DNA from: DASXAI01 sp963728985
Lineage (GTDB): Bacteria > Actinomycetota > Acidimicrobiia > Acidimicrobiales > Ilumatobacteraceae
Direction: 5' to 3'
Assembly: GCA_963728985.1 (NCBI GenBank)
Contig: CAVSME010000001.1
Location: forward strand, 1,000,436-1,064,435
Length of the DNA: 64,000 nt
Below, piece by piece: positions 7,897-16,441 of this stretch. How positions within the stretch are numbered: position 1 is the stretch's first letter; every line of letters starts with the position of its first letter. The notes below the pieces were generated by a model, which had not been told where the DNA came from, did no database searches, and saw only the letters and a program-made list of their open reading frames with translations. The position numbers and the translations under genes are program-made.

Positions 7897-8385
7897 ATGG
7901 TCCTACCTGGCCTGACCCCGGAGGAAGAGCGAGAGCTCGACCTGCGCATCGGTGGTGCCTGGAAAGAGCTCCGCCGAGGCGCCGCCATGGCCGCCGTGCG
8001 CGACCACCTCTTCGGTGCCGGCAGCGACGCCCTCGAACCAGGCCAGTTCGACACCCTCGAGCTCCTCGTCCAACGCCAAGGCTGGCGCATGTCCGAGCTG
8101 GCCGACTCGCTCCGGGTCGACCCGTCCACGGCGACGCGCGCCGTGCAGCGACTGCTCAAGACCGGGTTGGCCGAGCGCGGGCCCTACCGGGGCGACGGCC
8201 GGGTCGTGATGGTGAGCGCGACGGAGTCCGGCCGGGAACGCTACGAGGCCATCGCCCGCTGCCGGCGCGCCTTCATGGACCAGGTGATGCGGACGTTCAG
8301 CCTGGATGAACGCCTCCAGCTGGCGTCGCTGCTCGAACGGCTGGTGGCGGCGGCCGACGAGGTCGCCGGCACAACTCGGAGTTAG
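7897..8385 (+). CDS. MarR family transcriptional regulator
   Basis: 162 aa. Winged helix: LVQRQGWRMSELADSLRVDP followed by STATRAVQRLLKTGLAERG, then the wing with GRVVMVSATESGRERYE. Long helices flank it on both sides, as in dimeric MarR proteins. The start is ATG 7897, directly after the palindrome at 7878-7892, so autorepression together with control of the divergent NUDIX-hydrolase pair is the likely circuit. Ligand unknown. Confidence 0.88.
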   Translation: MVLPGLTPEEERELDLRIGGAWKELRRGAAMAAVRDHLFGAGSDALEPGQFDTLELLVQRQGWRMSELADSLRVDPSTATRAVQRLLKTGLAERGPYRGDGRVVMVSATESGRERYEAIARCRRAFMDQVMRTFSLDERLQLASLLERLVAAADEVAGTTRS

Positions 8386-8402
8386 GTCCGGGCACCACCC
8401 CC

Positions 8403-8408
8403 TATGGT
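8403..8408 (+). promoter_or_regulatory. -10 hexamer of sigR
   Basis: TATGGT ends 6 nt before GTG 8415. Confidence 0.5.
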
Positions 8409-8414
8409 GGGCCC

Positions 8415-9041
8415 GTGGCCGACCAGGCGCAGTTCGCCGAGCAGGCACTCGAGTTCATGCCGGCGTTGTACTCCGCGGCCCTGCGCATGACCCACAACCC
8501 CGCCGATGCCGAGGATCTCGTGCAGGAGACCTACCTGCGGGCCTACCGGGGGTTCGGCGGGTTCGAGTCCGGGACCAACCTGCGGGCGTGGCTCTACCGC
8601 ATCCTCACCAACACCTACATCAACAGCTACCGGGCCAAGCAGCGCCGGCCCGACGAGCGCCAGCTGGACGAGGTGGAGGACTTCTACCTCTACCGCCGCA
8701 TCGGCGCGGTGGAGGAGGCGATGGCGGCCCGCAGCGCCGAGGACGAGCTGATGGACCTGTTCACCGACGACGAGGTGAAGGCGGCCCTCGACTCGCTGCC
8801 CGAGCAATTCCGGCTGGCCGTGTATCTGGCCGACGTCGAGTCCTTCTCGTACAAGGAGATCGCCGACATCCTCGACATCCCGATCGGCACCGTGATGTCC
8901 CGCCTGCACCGGGGAAGAAAGGCGATGCAGAAGGAGTTGTACGAGTTCGCCGTGCAACGGGGCCTCACCGCCCCGGTGGACCAGGCGCCGGCCGCATCGG
9001 GCGACGGCACAGAGCGAGAGCACCAGCACACCCATGGATGA
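8415..9041 (+). CDS. sigR: ECF sigma factor of the SigR/SigH redox type
   Basis: 208 aa. Region 2: LYSAALRMTHNPADAEDLVQ through the RAYRGFGGF and AWLYRILTNTYINSYRAKQR core that binds the -10. Region 4: LDSLPEQFRLAVYLADVESF then YKEIADILDIPIGTVMSRLH. The ESFSYKEIA and GTVMSRLHRGRK text is characteristic of the SigR/SigH group, which drives thiol-oxidative stress responses. The next gene encodes its zinc anti-sigma partner and overlaps by 8 nt. Confidence 0.92.
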   Translation: MADQAQFAEQALEFMPALYSAALRMTHNPADAEDLVQETYLRAYRGFGGFESGTNLRAWLYRILTNTYINSYRAKQRRPDERQLDEVEDFYLYRRIGAVEEAMAARSAEDELMDLFTDDEVKAALDSLPEQFRLAVYLADVESFSYKEIADILDIPIGTVMSRLHRGRKAMQKELYEFAVQRGLTAPVDQAPAASGDGTEREHQHTHG

Positions 9042-9282
9042 CTGCGAAGAGATCCTCCGCGAGGTCTACCCCTACCTTGACGCCTCGTTGAGCGAGTCGG
9101 CCCGAGCCGAGATCCAGCACCACCTGGACGACTGCCTGGGCTGCCTGCATGTCTTCGACTTCCACGCCGAGCTGCGCACGGTCATCGCCAAGAAGTGCCG
9201 GGAGCAGGACGTACCCCCCGGCCTGCTGGCCCGGGTGCGGGACTGCCTAGGCGTGGAGCAGTCCACCCCACCGACGGCGTGA
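9034..9282 (+). CDS. rsrA: RsrA-type zinc anti-sigma factor
   Basis: 82 aa. The ZAS signature H-x3-C-x2-C is His30, Cys34, Cys37 (HLDDCLGC), with Cys4 near the N-terminus as the likely fourth ligand or redox partner. Under disulfide stress such proteins lose zinc, form a disulfide and release the sigma factor. The overlap with the sigma gene ensures co-translation. Confidence 0.9.
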   Translation: MDDCEEILREVYPYLDASLSESARAEIQHHLDDCLGCLHVFDFHAELRTVIAKKCREQDVPPGLLARVRDCLGVEQSTPPTA

Positions 9283-9315
9283 TGGCCGGGGCGAGCGGAT
9301 AGGCGAAGAGAGCTT

Positions 9316-9374
9316 TGGGTGCCGATTGCCTCGCCTGGCGGGCCGATCGGCACCCATGACCGAATCGGCACCCA
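9316..9374 (+). repeat. 59-bp dispersed palindromic element, copy 1
   Basis: Arms GGGTGCCGAT (9317-9326) and ATCGGCACCC (9345-9354) frame a CGCC-T-GGCG core, followed by a second ATCGGCACCCA. Fully identical over 59 bp to copy 2 at 61860-61918; copy 3 at 29833-29891 is in the opposite orientation. It is preceded by GCGAGCGGATAGGCG (9291-9305), which recurs at 32490, and followed by a 17-mer (9457-9473) that recurs inverted at 32456. These occupy most of the 206-bp gap. Confidence 0.85.
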
Positions 9375-9488
9375 GCGTTGCTCGTGGAGCGTGGCAACCG
9401 GCCCCGTCCGCGCGGATCGCGAGCACCTATCCACCCGCCCTCAGAGGTCAGCGAGACCGAGGCGGAGCCGAGGAAGTGTTTCGGTACC

Positions 9489-9638
9489 ATGCCGGGCATG
9501 CTGTTCGCGGCTGAGGTCTGGCACTACTGGCTCGGTTGGGCGATCGCCATCGGCGCCGTGCTCACCTTCGTCGCGCTGCTGATCGGGTACCTGATCAAGG
9601 TCCAGGCACCGCAATACCCCAAGCGCGGCCAGCGCTAG
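9489..9638 (+). CDS. Small single-pass membrane protein, 49 aa
   Basis: One hydrophobic helix (WLGWAIAIGAVLTFVALLIG) follows a short aromatic N-terminus; the tail VQAPQYPKRGQR is basic and likely cytoplasmic. Start ATG 9489 is chosen because upstream in-frame text is repeat-derived and low quality. It sits 13 nt before the zincin gene and probably shares its transcript. Function unknown. Confidence 0.6.
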   Translation: MPGMLFAAEVWHYWLGWAIAIGAVLTFVALLIGYLIKVQAPQYPKRGQR

Positions 9639-9651
9639 CGGCTGGATCGAC

Positions 9652-10722
9652 ATGGCGTCCCCGGTCGATTGGCGCTTCGCCGAGCGGGTTGCGCTGCGTT
9701 TCTCGGGGCACGAGCCGTTCGCCGCCAGCTACCACGCGGAGTCGCTGGCACCGGACTTCGCCGAGCTGACCACCGAGGCCGAGGAACTGGTGGCAACGGC
9801 CACCGGGCTGCGTTCCCTCGCCGGCCCCGCCCGCGCCCAGGTCGTGGACCGGGCGGCGTGGATCCAGGCCAACCTGGCCTCGTTCCAGCGCCTGCTGCGC
9901 CCGCTGCTCGACAAGGTGGACGGCCGCACGGGACGCGGCGTGCCCGGCACCTTCGCATCGAAGGTCACCGCGATCCAGGTGGGCACCCTGCTCGGGTGGA
10001 TGTCGGGTCGGGTGCTCGGCCAGTACGACCTGCTGGTCGTGGACGACGAGACGGCCAGCACCCAGGACCTCGTGTACTACGTCGGGCCCAACCTGTTGAA
10101 CCTGGAGAAGCGCTTCGGCTTCCCGCCGCGCGAGTTCCGCCTGTGGATCGCCCTCCACGAGTGCACCCACCGCGCCCAGTTCACCGGCGTCCCGTGGCTG
10201 CGCGAGCACTTCCTCGGGCTCGTGCGCCAGGCCATCGACATGGTGGACCCCGACCCCGACCGCCTGGTCGACTCCCTCAAGGGCGCCCTCAGCTCGGCCC
10301 GGGGCGGGCGGCGAGCGCTCGACGAGGGTGGCCTCGTGCACTTGCTGGCCACGCCGGAGCAGCGGTCGGTGCTCAACGACATCGGCGGCCTCATGTCCCT
10401 GCTCGAGGGGCACGGCGACGTCACCATGGACCGCGCCGCTGCCGGCCGGATCCCATCGGCCGAGCGGTTCGCCCGCGTCCTGCGGGAGCGCCGGCGCAAC
10501 CAGCACGGCGTGGCCAAGGTGGTGCAACGGCTCCTCGGCATCGAGGCCAAGCTGGCCCAGTACGAGGCGGGCGAGCGGTTCATCGCCGCCATCGAGGCCG
10601 CCGCCGGGCCGATGGCCATCGACCGCTGCTGGGAACGGCCCGCCAACCTGCCCACGATGGAGGAGATCCGGGCGCCGGAGCGCTGGTTGAGCCGGATGGG
10701 TGTCGACTCGGCCGTTGCCTGA
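9652..10722 (+). CDS. Zinc-dependent metalloprotease-like protein (zincin_2 / DUF2342)
   Basis: 356 aa. The HExxH motif is HECTH in LWIALHECTHRAQFTGVPWL (near residue 165), inside a mostly helical protein typical of the actinobacterial family once called 'coenzyme F420 biosynthesis-associated'. It precedes tilS-hpt-ftsH, its usual place in actinobacterial genomes. No signal peptide. Proteolytic activity is presumed from the motif, not shown. Confidence 0.85.
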   Translation: MASPVDWRFAERVALRFSGHEPFAASYHAESLAPDFAELTTEAEELVATATGLRSLAGPARAQVVDRAAWIQANLASFQRLLRPLLDKVDGRTGRGVPGTFASKVTAIQVGTLLGWMSGRVLGQYDLLVVDDETASTQDLVYYVGPNLLNLEKRFGFPPREFRLWIALHECTHRAQFTGVPWLREHFLGLVRQAIDMVDPDPDRLVDSLKGALSSARGGRRALDEGGLVHLLATPEQRSVLNDIGGLMSLLEGHGDVTMDRAAAGRIPSAERFARVLRERRRNQHGVAKVVQRLLGIEAKLAQYEAGERFIAAIEAAAGPMAIDRCWERPANLPTMEEIRAPERWLSRMGVDSAVA

Positions 10723-11584
10723 CGCCGGCGCCCTCGTTCAGGCGGCCGCCGCACTCCTGCCCCGGTGCTCGTTCCCGCCCGCCGGCACCGCCGTCACCTG
10801 CGCGGTGTCCGGCGGTGCCGACTCCACCGCCCTGCTGGCCCTCGCCGTCGCCGCCGGCTGTCGAGCTACGGCCGTCCACGTGGACCACGGGTTGCGGCCC
10901 GACTCGGCGGCCGAGGCCGAGGTCGTGGCGGCCAGCGCCGGCGCGCTAGGCGCCGGCTTCCAGGCGGCCCGGGTGGTGGTGGCCGACGGCCCCAACCTCG
11001 AGGCCCGCGCCCGCGCCGCTCGATACAGCGTGCTCCCCGCTGGCGCGCTGACCGGCCACACCGCCGACGACCAGGCCGAGACCATCCTCGTCAACCTCCT
11101 GCGGGGATCGGGCCTCGACGGCGTGGCCGGCATGCGCCCCGAGCGCCATCCACTGCTGCGCCTGCGCCGGGCCGAGACCCGGGCCTTGTGCGCCGAGCTC
11201 GGCCTGCCCACCGTGGAAGACCCGAGCAACGCCGACCCCCGCCACCGCCGCAACCGCATCCGCCACGAGCTGGTGCCACTGCTCGACGCCATCGCCGAAC
11301 GCGATGTGCGCGCCCTGCTCGCCCGCCAGGCCGAGGTGATGCGGGCGGAGGCCGACCTGCTCGACGAGCTGGCCGGCGCCGTCGATCCCACCGACGCCGC
11401 CGCCCTCGCCGCCGCGCCGCCGGCCCTGGCCCGGCGGGCCATCCGGCGCTGGCTGGCCGACCCCTACCCGCCCGATGCCGCCGGTGTCGAGCGGGTCCTG
11501 GCGGTGGCCCGGGGCGAGGCGGTGGCGTGCGAGCTCGACGGCGGCCGCCGCATCCACCGATCAGGCATGCGTCTGGTGCGCTGA
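10700..11584 (+). CDS. tilS: tRNA(Ile) lysidine synthetase
   Basis: 294 aa, a short actinobacterial form without the C-terminal domains of the E. coli enzyme. The PP-loop ATP motif is SGGADSTALL near residue 38, then VHVDHGLRPDS, and GHTADDQAETILVNLLRG. It changes C34 of the AUA-reading tRNA(Ile) to lysidine. GTG 10700 overlaps the zincin gene by 23 nt. Confidence 0.92.
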   Translation: MSTRPLPDAGALVQAAAALLPRCSFPPAGTAVTCAVSGGADSTALLALAVAAGCRATAVHVDHGLRPDSAAEAEVVAASAGALGAGFQAARVVVADGPNLEARARAARYSVLPAGALTGHTADDQAETILVNLLRGSGLDGVAGMRPERHPLLRLRRAETRALCAELGLPTVEDPSNADPRHRRNRIRHELVPLLDAIAERDVRALLARQAEVMRAEADLLDELAGAVDPTDAAALAAAPPALARRAIRRWLADPYPPDAAGVERVLAVARGEAVACELDGGRRIHRSGMRLVR

Positions 11585-11613
11585 CGGGCGACCTTCGTCG
11601 GCCAGCGCACCGC

Positions 11614-11619
11614 TACCGT
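11614..11619 (+). promoter_or_regulatory. -10 hexamer of hpt
   Basis: TACCGT ends 6 nt before GTG 11626. Confidence 0.5.
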
Positions 11620-11625
11620 GGCTCG

Positions 11626-12177
11626 GTGAGCGCCGAACCGGTCCCTGACGAGCTCGGCGACGTGATCGTCTCGGAACCGGCGCTGCGCGACCGCGTCGCC
11701 GCGCTCGGCGCCGAGATCGCCGCCGACTACGAAGGGCGGGCGCCACTGCTCGTGGGCGTGCTCAAGGGTGCGTTCGTGTTCATGGCCGACCTCGCCCGCG
11801 CCATCGCGCTGCCCGTCGAGATCGACTTCATGGCGGTGTCGTCCTACGGCTCGGCCACCCGCACGAGCGGTGTGGTCCGCATCGTGAAAGACCTCGACCT
11901 CGACCTGTCGGGCCGCCACGTCATCCTCGTCGAGGACATCATCGACTCCGGCCTCACGATCGCCTACCTCCGCAAGATGCTCTCGGCCCGCGGCGGCGCC
12001 AGCTTCGAGGTGTGCGCGCTGATGGTGCGCGAGGCGACGCTGCGCGTCGATCTGTCGTCGATCAAGTACATCGGCTTCCACATCCCCGACGAGTGGGTGG
12101 TGGGCTACGGGCTCGACGCCGGCCAGCGCTGGCGCAACCTTCCCGACATCCGGGTCTGGCAGGGGCGCCACGAGTAG
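11626..12177 (+). CDS. hpt: Hypoxanthine (guanine) phosphoribosyltransferase
   Basis: 183 aa. PRPP-binding loop VILVEDIIDSGLTI, substrate loop SSYGSATRTSGVV, and DEWVVGYGLDAGQRWRNLPD near the C-terminus. It salvages hypoxanthine or guanine to IMP or GMP. The GTG start follows a close -10 hexamer and gives the usual family length. Confidence 0.94.
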   Translation: MSAEPVPDELGDVIVSEPALRDRVAALGAEIAADYEGRAPLLVGVLKGAFVFMADLARAIALPVEIDFMAVSSYGSATRTSGVVRIVKDLDLDLSGRHVILVEDIIDSGLTIAYLRKMLSARGGASFEVCALMVREATLRVDLSSIKYIGFHIPDEWVVGYGLDAGQRWRNLPDIRVWQGRHE

Positions 12178-12185
12178 TGGGGTTA

Positions 12186-12191
12186 TAGCCT
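12186..12191 (+). promoter_or_regulatory. -10 hexamer of ftsH
   Basis: TAGCCT (within TATAGCCT) ends 10 nt before GTG 12202. Confidence 0.4.
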
Positions 12192-12201
12192 CTCGACCAT
12201 C

Positions 12202-14043
<1,842 letters not shown>

Positions 14044-14053
14044 AATCCGGCCG

Positions 14054-14929
14054 ATGCGGCCCCCTGGGGAATCGGGCCCCCCTGTCATCATGGGTGTCGT
14101 CAACGTCACCCCCGACTCCTTCGCCGACGGCGGCCGCTGGTTCGATCCCGACGACGCCATCGCTCATGGGTTGGACCTGGTCGCAGAGGGTGCGACCGTC
14201 ATCGACGTCGGCGGCGAGTCGACCCGCCCCTTCGCCACGCCCGTCGATCCCGCCGAGGAGCAACGCCGCGTCCTGCCCGTCATCCGCGACCTGGCCCCGC
14301 ACGTGCGGGTGTCGGTGGACACCCGCAACCCGGAGACGGCGGAGGCGGCCATCGCCGCCGGCGCCACGCTGGTCAACGACGTGTCGGCCTCGCTGGCCAA
14401 GGTCGCGGCCGACGGCGGCGCCGGGTGGGTGGCCATGCACATGCAGGGTGACCCCCGCACCATGCAGGTCGAGCCGACCTACGACGACGTCGTCGGTGAA
14501 GTGCGCGACTTCCTCGTGCAGCGGGCCGACGAGGCCGTCGCCCTCGGCGTCGACGAGGTGTGGATCGACCCCGGCTTCGGCTTCGGCAAGACCGTGGCCC
14601 ACAACCTGGCCCTGCTCGGCCACATCGACGAGCTGGTCGCCACCGGCTACCCGGTCGTCGTCGGCCTCTCGCGCAAGTGGTTCCTGGGCCGCCTCGTGGC
14701 CATCTCCGACGCGCGTGCCGCCGCCCCACCCCTGCCCGGGCTCGAGCCGCCGCTCGGCGCGCCGCCACCGGTGCCACCCGACGATCGGGTCGACGCGTCG
14801 GTGGCGACGGCGGCGTGGGCGATGAGCCGCGGTGCACGGATGGTGCGGGTCCACGATGTCGCGTTGACCGCGCGCGCCGCCCGGCTGCTGGCCGCCTCAC
14901 CTCAGGAGGCGTCATGGTCAGCCGCATGA
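14054..14929 (+). CDS. folP: Dihydropteroate synthase
   Basis: 291 aa. MGVVNVTPDSFADGGRW, DVGGESTRPFA, SVDTRNPETAEAA, LVNDVSASLAK, and the GLSRKWFLG pterin site are all recognisable; R-x-H near the end is VRVHDV. It joins p-aminobenzoate to the pterin pyrophosphate. A proline-rich insertion (APPLPGLEPPLGAPPPVPPD, from ~residue 224) follows the GLSRK motif and is unusual. In many actinobacteria folE sits between ftsH and folP; here it does not. Confidence 0.94.
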   Translation: MRPPGESGPPVIMGVVNVTPDSFADGGRWFDPDDAIAHGLDLVAEGATVIDVGGESTRPFATPVDPAEEQRRVLPVIRDLAPHVRVSVDTRNPETAEAAIAAGATLVNDVSASLAKVAADGGAGWVAMHMQGDPRTMQVEPTYDDVVGEVRDFLVQRADEAVALGVDEVWIDPGFGFGKTVAHNLALLGHIDELVATGYPVVVGLSRKWFLGRLVAISDARAAAPPLPGLEPPLGAPPPVPPDDRVDASVATAAWAMSRGARMVRVHDVALTARAARLLAASPQEASWSAA

Positions 14930-15426
14930 AGGGCCGGTGGGCGCAGGGGATCCAGCCCCGCAACTTCGCCTGGATCATCAAGGACCACTTGGCGGTGTGC
15001 GAGCGACCGGGGGGCTACGGGCCCAACCATCGCCGGGTGCGCCGCCAGGAGGAGATCATCTGGATCCGCGAGCAGGGCTTCGGCCTGGTCGTGTCGATCA
15101 TCCCGTCGACGCACAACCTCCACAACTACGACGAGCTCGGTGTGGCCTACCTGCACCGCCCGTTCGGTGCCACCGATGACCCGCGAGTCGTGCTCGGCGA
15201 GCTCTACCCCGAGCTGCGCCAGCTCATGGCCAACGGCACCAAGGTGCTGCTCCACGGCGAGGAGGTCGGTGACCGGGTGGCCGGGCTCATCGGGGGCTAC
15301 ATCCGCTGGGCGGGCATGGTGCCCGGCGGGCCCGAGACGATCTCGATCGTGGAGCGGATCACCGGTCGCCAGCTCGACCCGTTCGGCCGCAGCCTGATCG
15401 CCGTCGCCACCGAGCTCCCGCACTAG
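14914..15426 (+). CDS. Dual-specificity-phosphatase-like protein lacking the catalytic cysteine
   Basis: 170 aa from ATG 14914, with a strong AGGAGG site, overlapping folP by 16 nt. The N-terminus (NFAWIIKDHLAVCERPG...) and GFGLVVSIIP strand resemble bacterial dual-specificity phosphatases. The P-loop HC-x2-G-x2-R is here His114-Gly115-Glu-Glu-Val118-Gly119-Asp-Arg121: the Cys is Gly, as in eukaryotic STYX pseudophosphatases. Asp88/Asp89 lie where the general acid would be. It probably binds a phosphoryl ligand without hydrolysing it. The family call is by my own alignment; the link to folate metabolism is positional only. Confidence 0.65.
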   Translation: MVSRMKGRWAQGIQPRNFAWIIKDHLAVCERPGGYGPNHRRVRRQEEIIWIREQGFGLVVSIIPSTHNLHNYDELGVAYLHRPFGATDDPRVVLGELYPELRQLMANGTKVLLHGEEVGDRVAGLIGGYIRWAGMVPGGPETISIVERITGRQLDPFGRSLIAVATELPH

Positions 15427-15471
15427 CACCCGCGCCGACGGCCGCCCCCGCACCGCTCGCCCCGTCCATTT

Positions 15472-15529
15472 GCGCGCAGCCTGAGCACTTATTACCGCTG
15501 GAGCGGTACCAGGTGTTCAGGCTGCGCGC
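15472..15529. repeat. Nested symmetric palindrome between the pseudophosphatase gene and folB
   Basis: Outer arms of 17 nt (15472-15488 and 15513-15529, GCGCGCAGCCTGAGCAC against its complement with one G-T pair) enclose an inner 7-bp inverted repeat TACCGCT-GG-AGCGGTA (15493-15508), separated by 4 nt on each side. The RNA would be a long hairpin with a 4x4 internal loop. No T-run follows. The rest of the 182-bp gap before folB has no gene. Confidence 0.8.
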
Positions 15530-15594
15530 TGAAGACGGCGGGGGTCGCCCGCGCTGCGGTGGGTTCTGACCTGGGGTTCTGGGCGGGGGCCCGA

Positions 15595-15600
15595 TAGCGT
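15595..15600 (+). promoter_or_regulatory. -10 hexamer of folB
   Basis: TAGCGT ends 8 nt before ATG 15609. Confidence 0.5.
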
Positions 15601-15608
15601 CAGCGGCC

Positions 15609-15980
15609 ATGCCGGACAGGATCGAGATCCGAGGCCTGCGCGCCCTGGGCATCATCGGCGTCCTCACCGAGGAGCGCGAGCGCGCCCAACCGTTCGAGCT
15701 CGACATCGACCTCGAGGCCGACCTGGCCGCCGCCGGCGCGTCCGACGACCTGCACGACACCGTCGACTACGGCGTGGCCGTGGCGGTGGCCGAGAAGGTG
15801 GTGCAGACCGAGCAGCACCTGCTGCTCGAGCGCGTCGCCCAGCGGATCGCCGAGGACCTCCTCGCCCTCGACCGGGTGGAGGGCGTGCGGGTCACCATCC
15901 GCAAGGTCCGCCCACCTCTACCCCAGGACGTGAACACCTCGGGCGTCACCATCGTCCGCCAGCGCGCCAAGCCGGGATGA
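15609..15980 (+). CDS. folB: Dihydroneopterin aldolase
   Basis: 123 aa. Starts DRIEIRGLRALGIIGVLTEE, with E-R-x-x-x-Q-P-F-E-L-D and LHDTVDYGVAVAVAEKVVQ following, and the C-terminal VRVTIRKVRPPLP, all typical. It makes 6-hydroxymethyl-dihydropterin and glycolaldehyde. Overlaps folK by 4 nt. Confidence 0.93.
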   Translation: MPDRIEIRGLRALGIIGVLTEERERAQPFELDIDLEADLAAAGASDDLHDTVDYGVAVAVAEKVVQTEQHLLLERVAQRIAEDLLALDRVEGVRVTIRKVRPPLPQDVNTSGVTIVRQRAKPG

Positions 15981-16441
15981 CCCGCGCCTTCCTCGCCCTC
16001 GGCTCGAACCTCGGGGATCGAGTGGCCGAGTTGCGCCGCGCCGTCGCCGCCATGCCCGACCTGGCGGCGGCATCGGCCGTCTACGAGACCGATCCCGTCG
16101 GCGGCCCCGAGGGCCAGGGTGCCTACCTGAACATGGTCGTGCAGCTCGACACCGACCGGTCCCCCCGGCAACTGCTCGACGCCTGCCGCTCGTTGGAGGC
16201 GGCCGCCGGGCGGGTCCGGGAAGTGCACTGGGGACCGCGCACGCTCGACGTCGACGTGCTGTGGATCGACGGCGTCACCGTCGACGAGGCCGACCTCCAG
16301 GTCCCCCACCCCCGCTTGCGAGAGCGGCCGTTCGTGCTGGCGCCCCTGGCTGAGCTGGCCCCCGACATCGTGCCGTCGGGCTGGGAGGCCGCCTTCGACC
16401 ACCTCGGCCTCGAGCGTCTCGGCCCCCTGGACGACCGATGA
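15977..16441 (+). CDS. folK: HPPK, hydroxymethyl-dihydropterin pyrophosphokinase
   Basis: 154 aa. LALGSNLGDRVAELRRAV at the start, then VYETDPVGGPEGQGAYLNMV, and the metal-binding GPRTLDVDVLWIDG; VPHPRLRERPFVLAPL near the end. It pyrophosphorylates the pterin for FolP. Overlaps both folB and nadB by 4 nt (ATGA), so the three are co-translated. Confidence 0.95.
   Translation: MTRAFLALGSNLGDRVAELRRAVAAMPDLAAASAVYETDPVGGPEGQGAYLNMVVQLDTDRSPRQLLDACRSLEAAAGRVREVHWGPRTLDVDVLWIDGVTVDEADLQVPHPRLRERPFVLAPLAELAPDIVPSGWEAAFDHLGLERLGPLDDR

Noticed and set aside
10700..11584. tilS as truncated
   Set aside because: 294 aa is short compared with E. coli, but short forms without C-terminal domains are usual in actinobacteria, and all PP-loop motifs are present.
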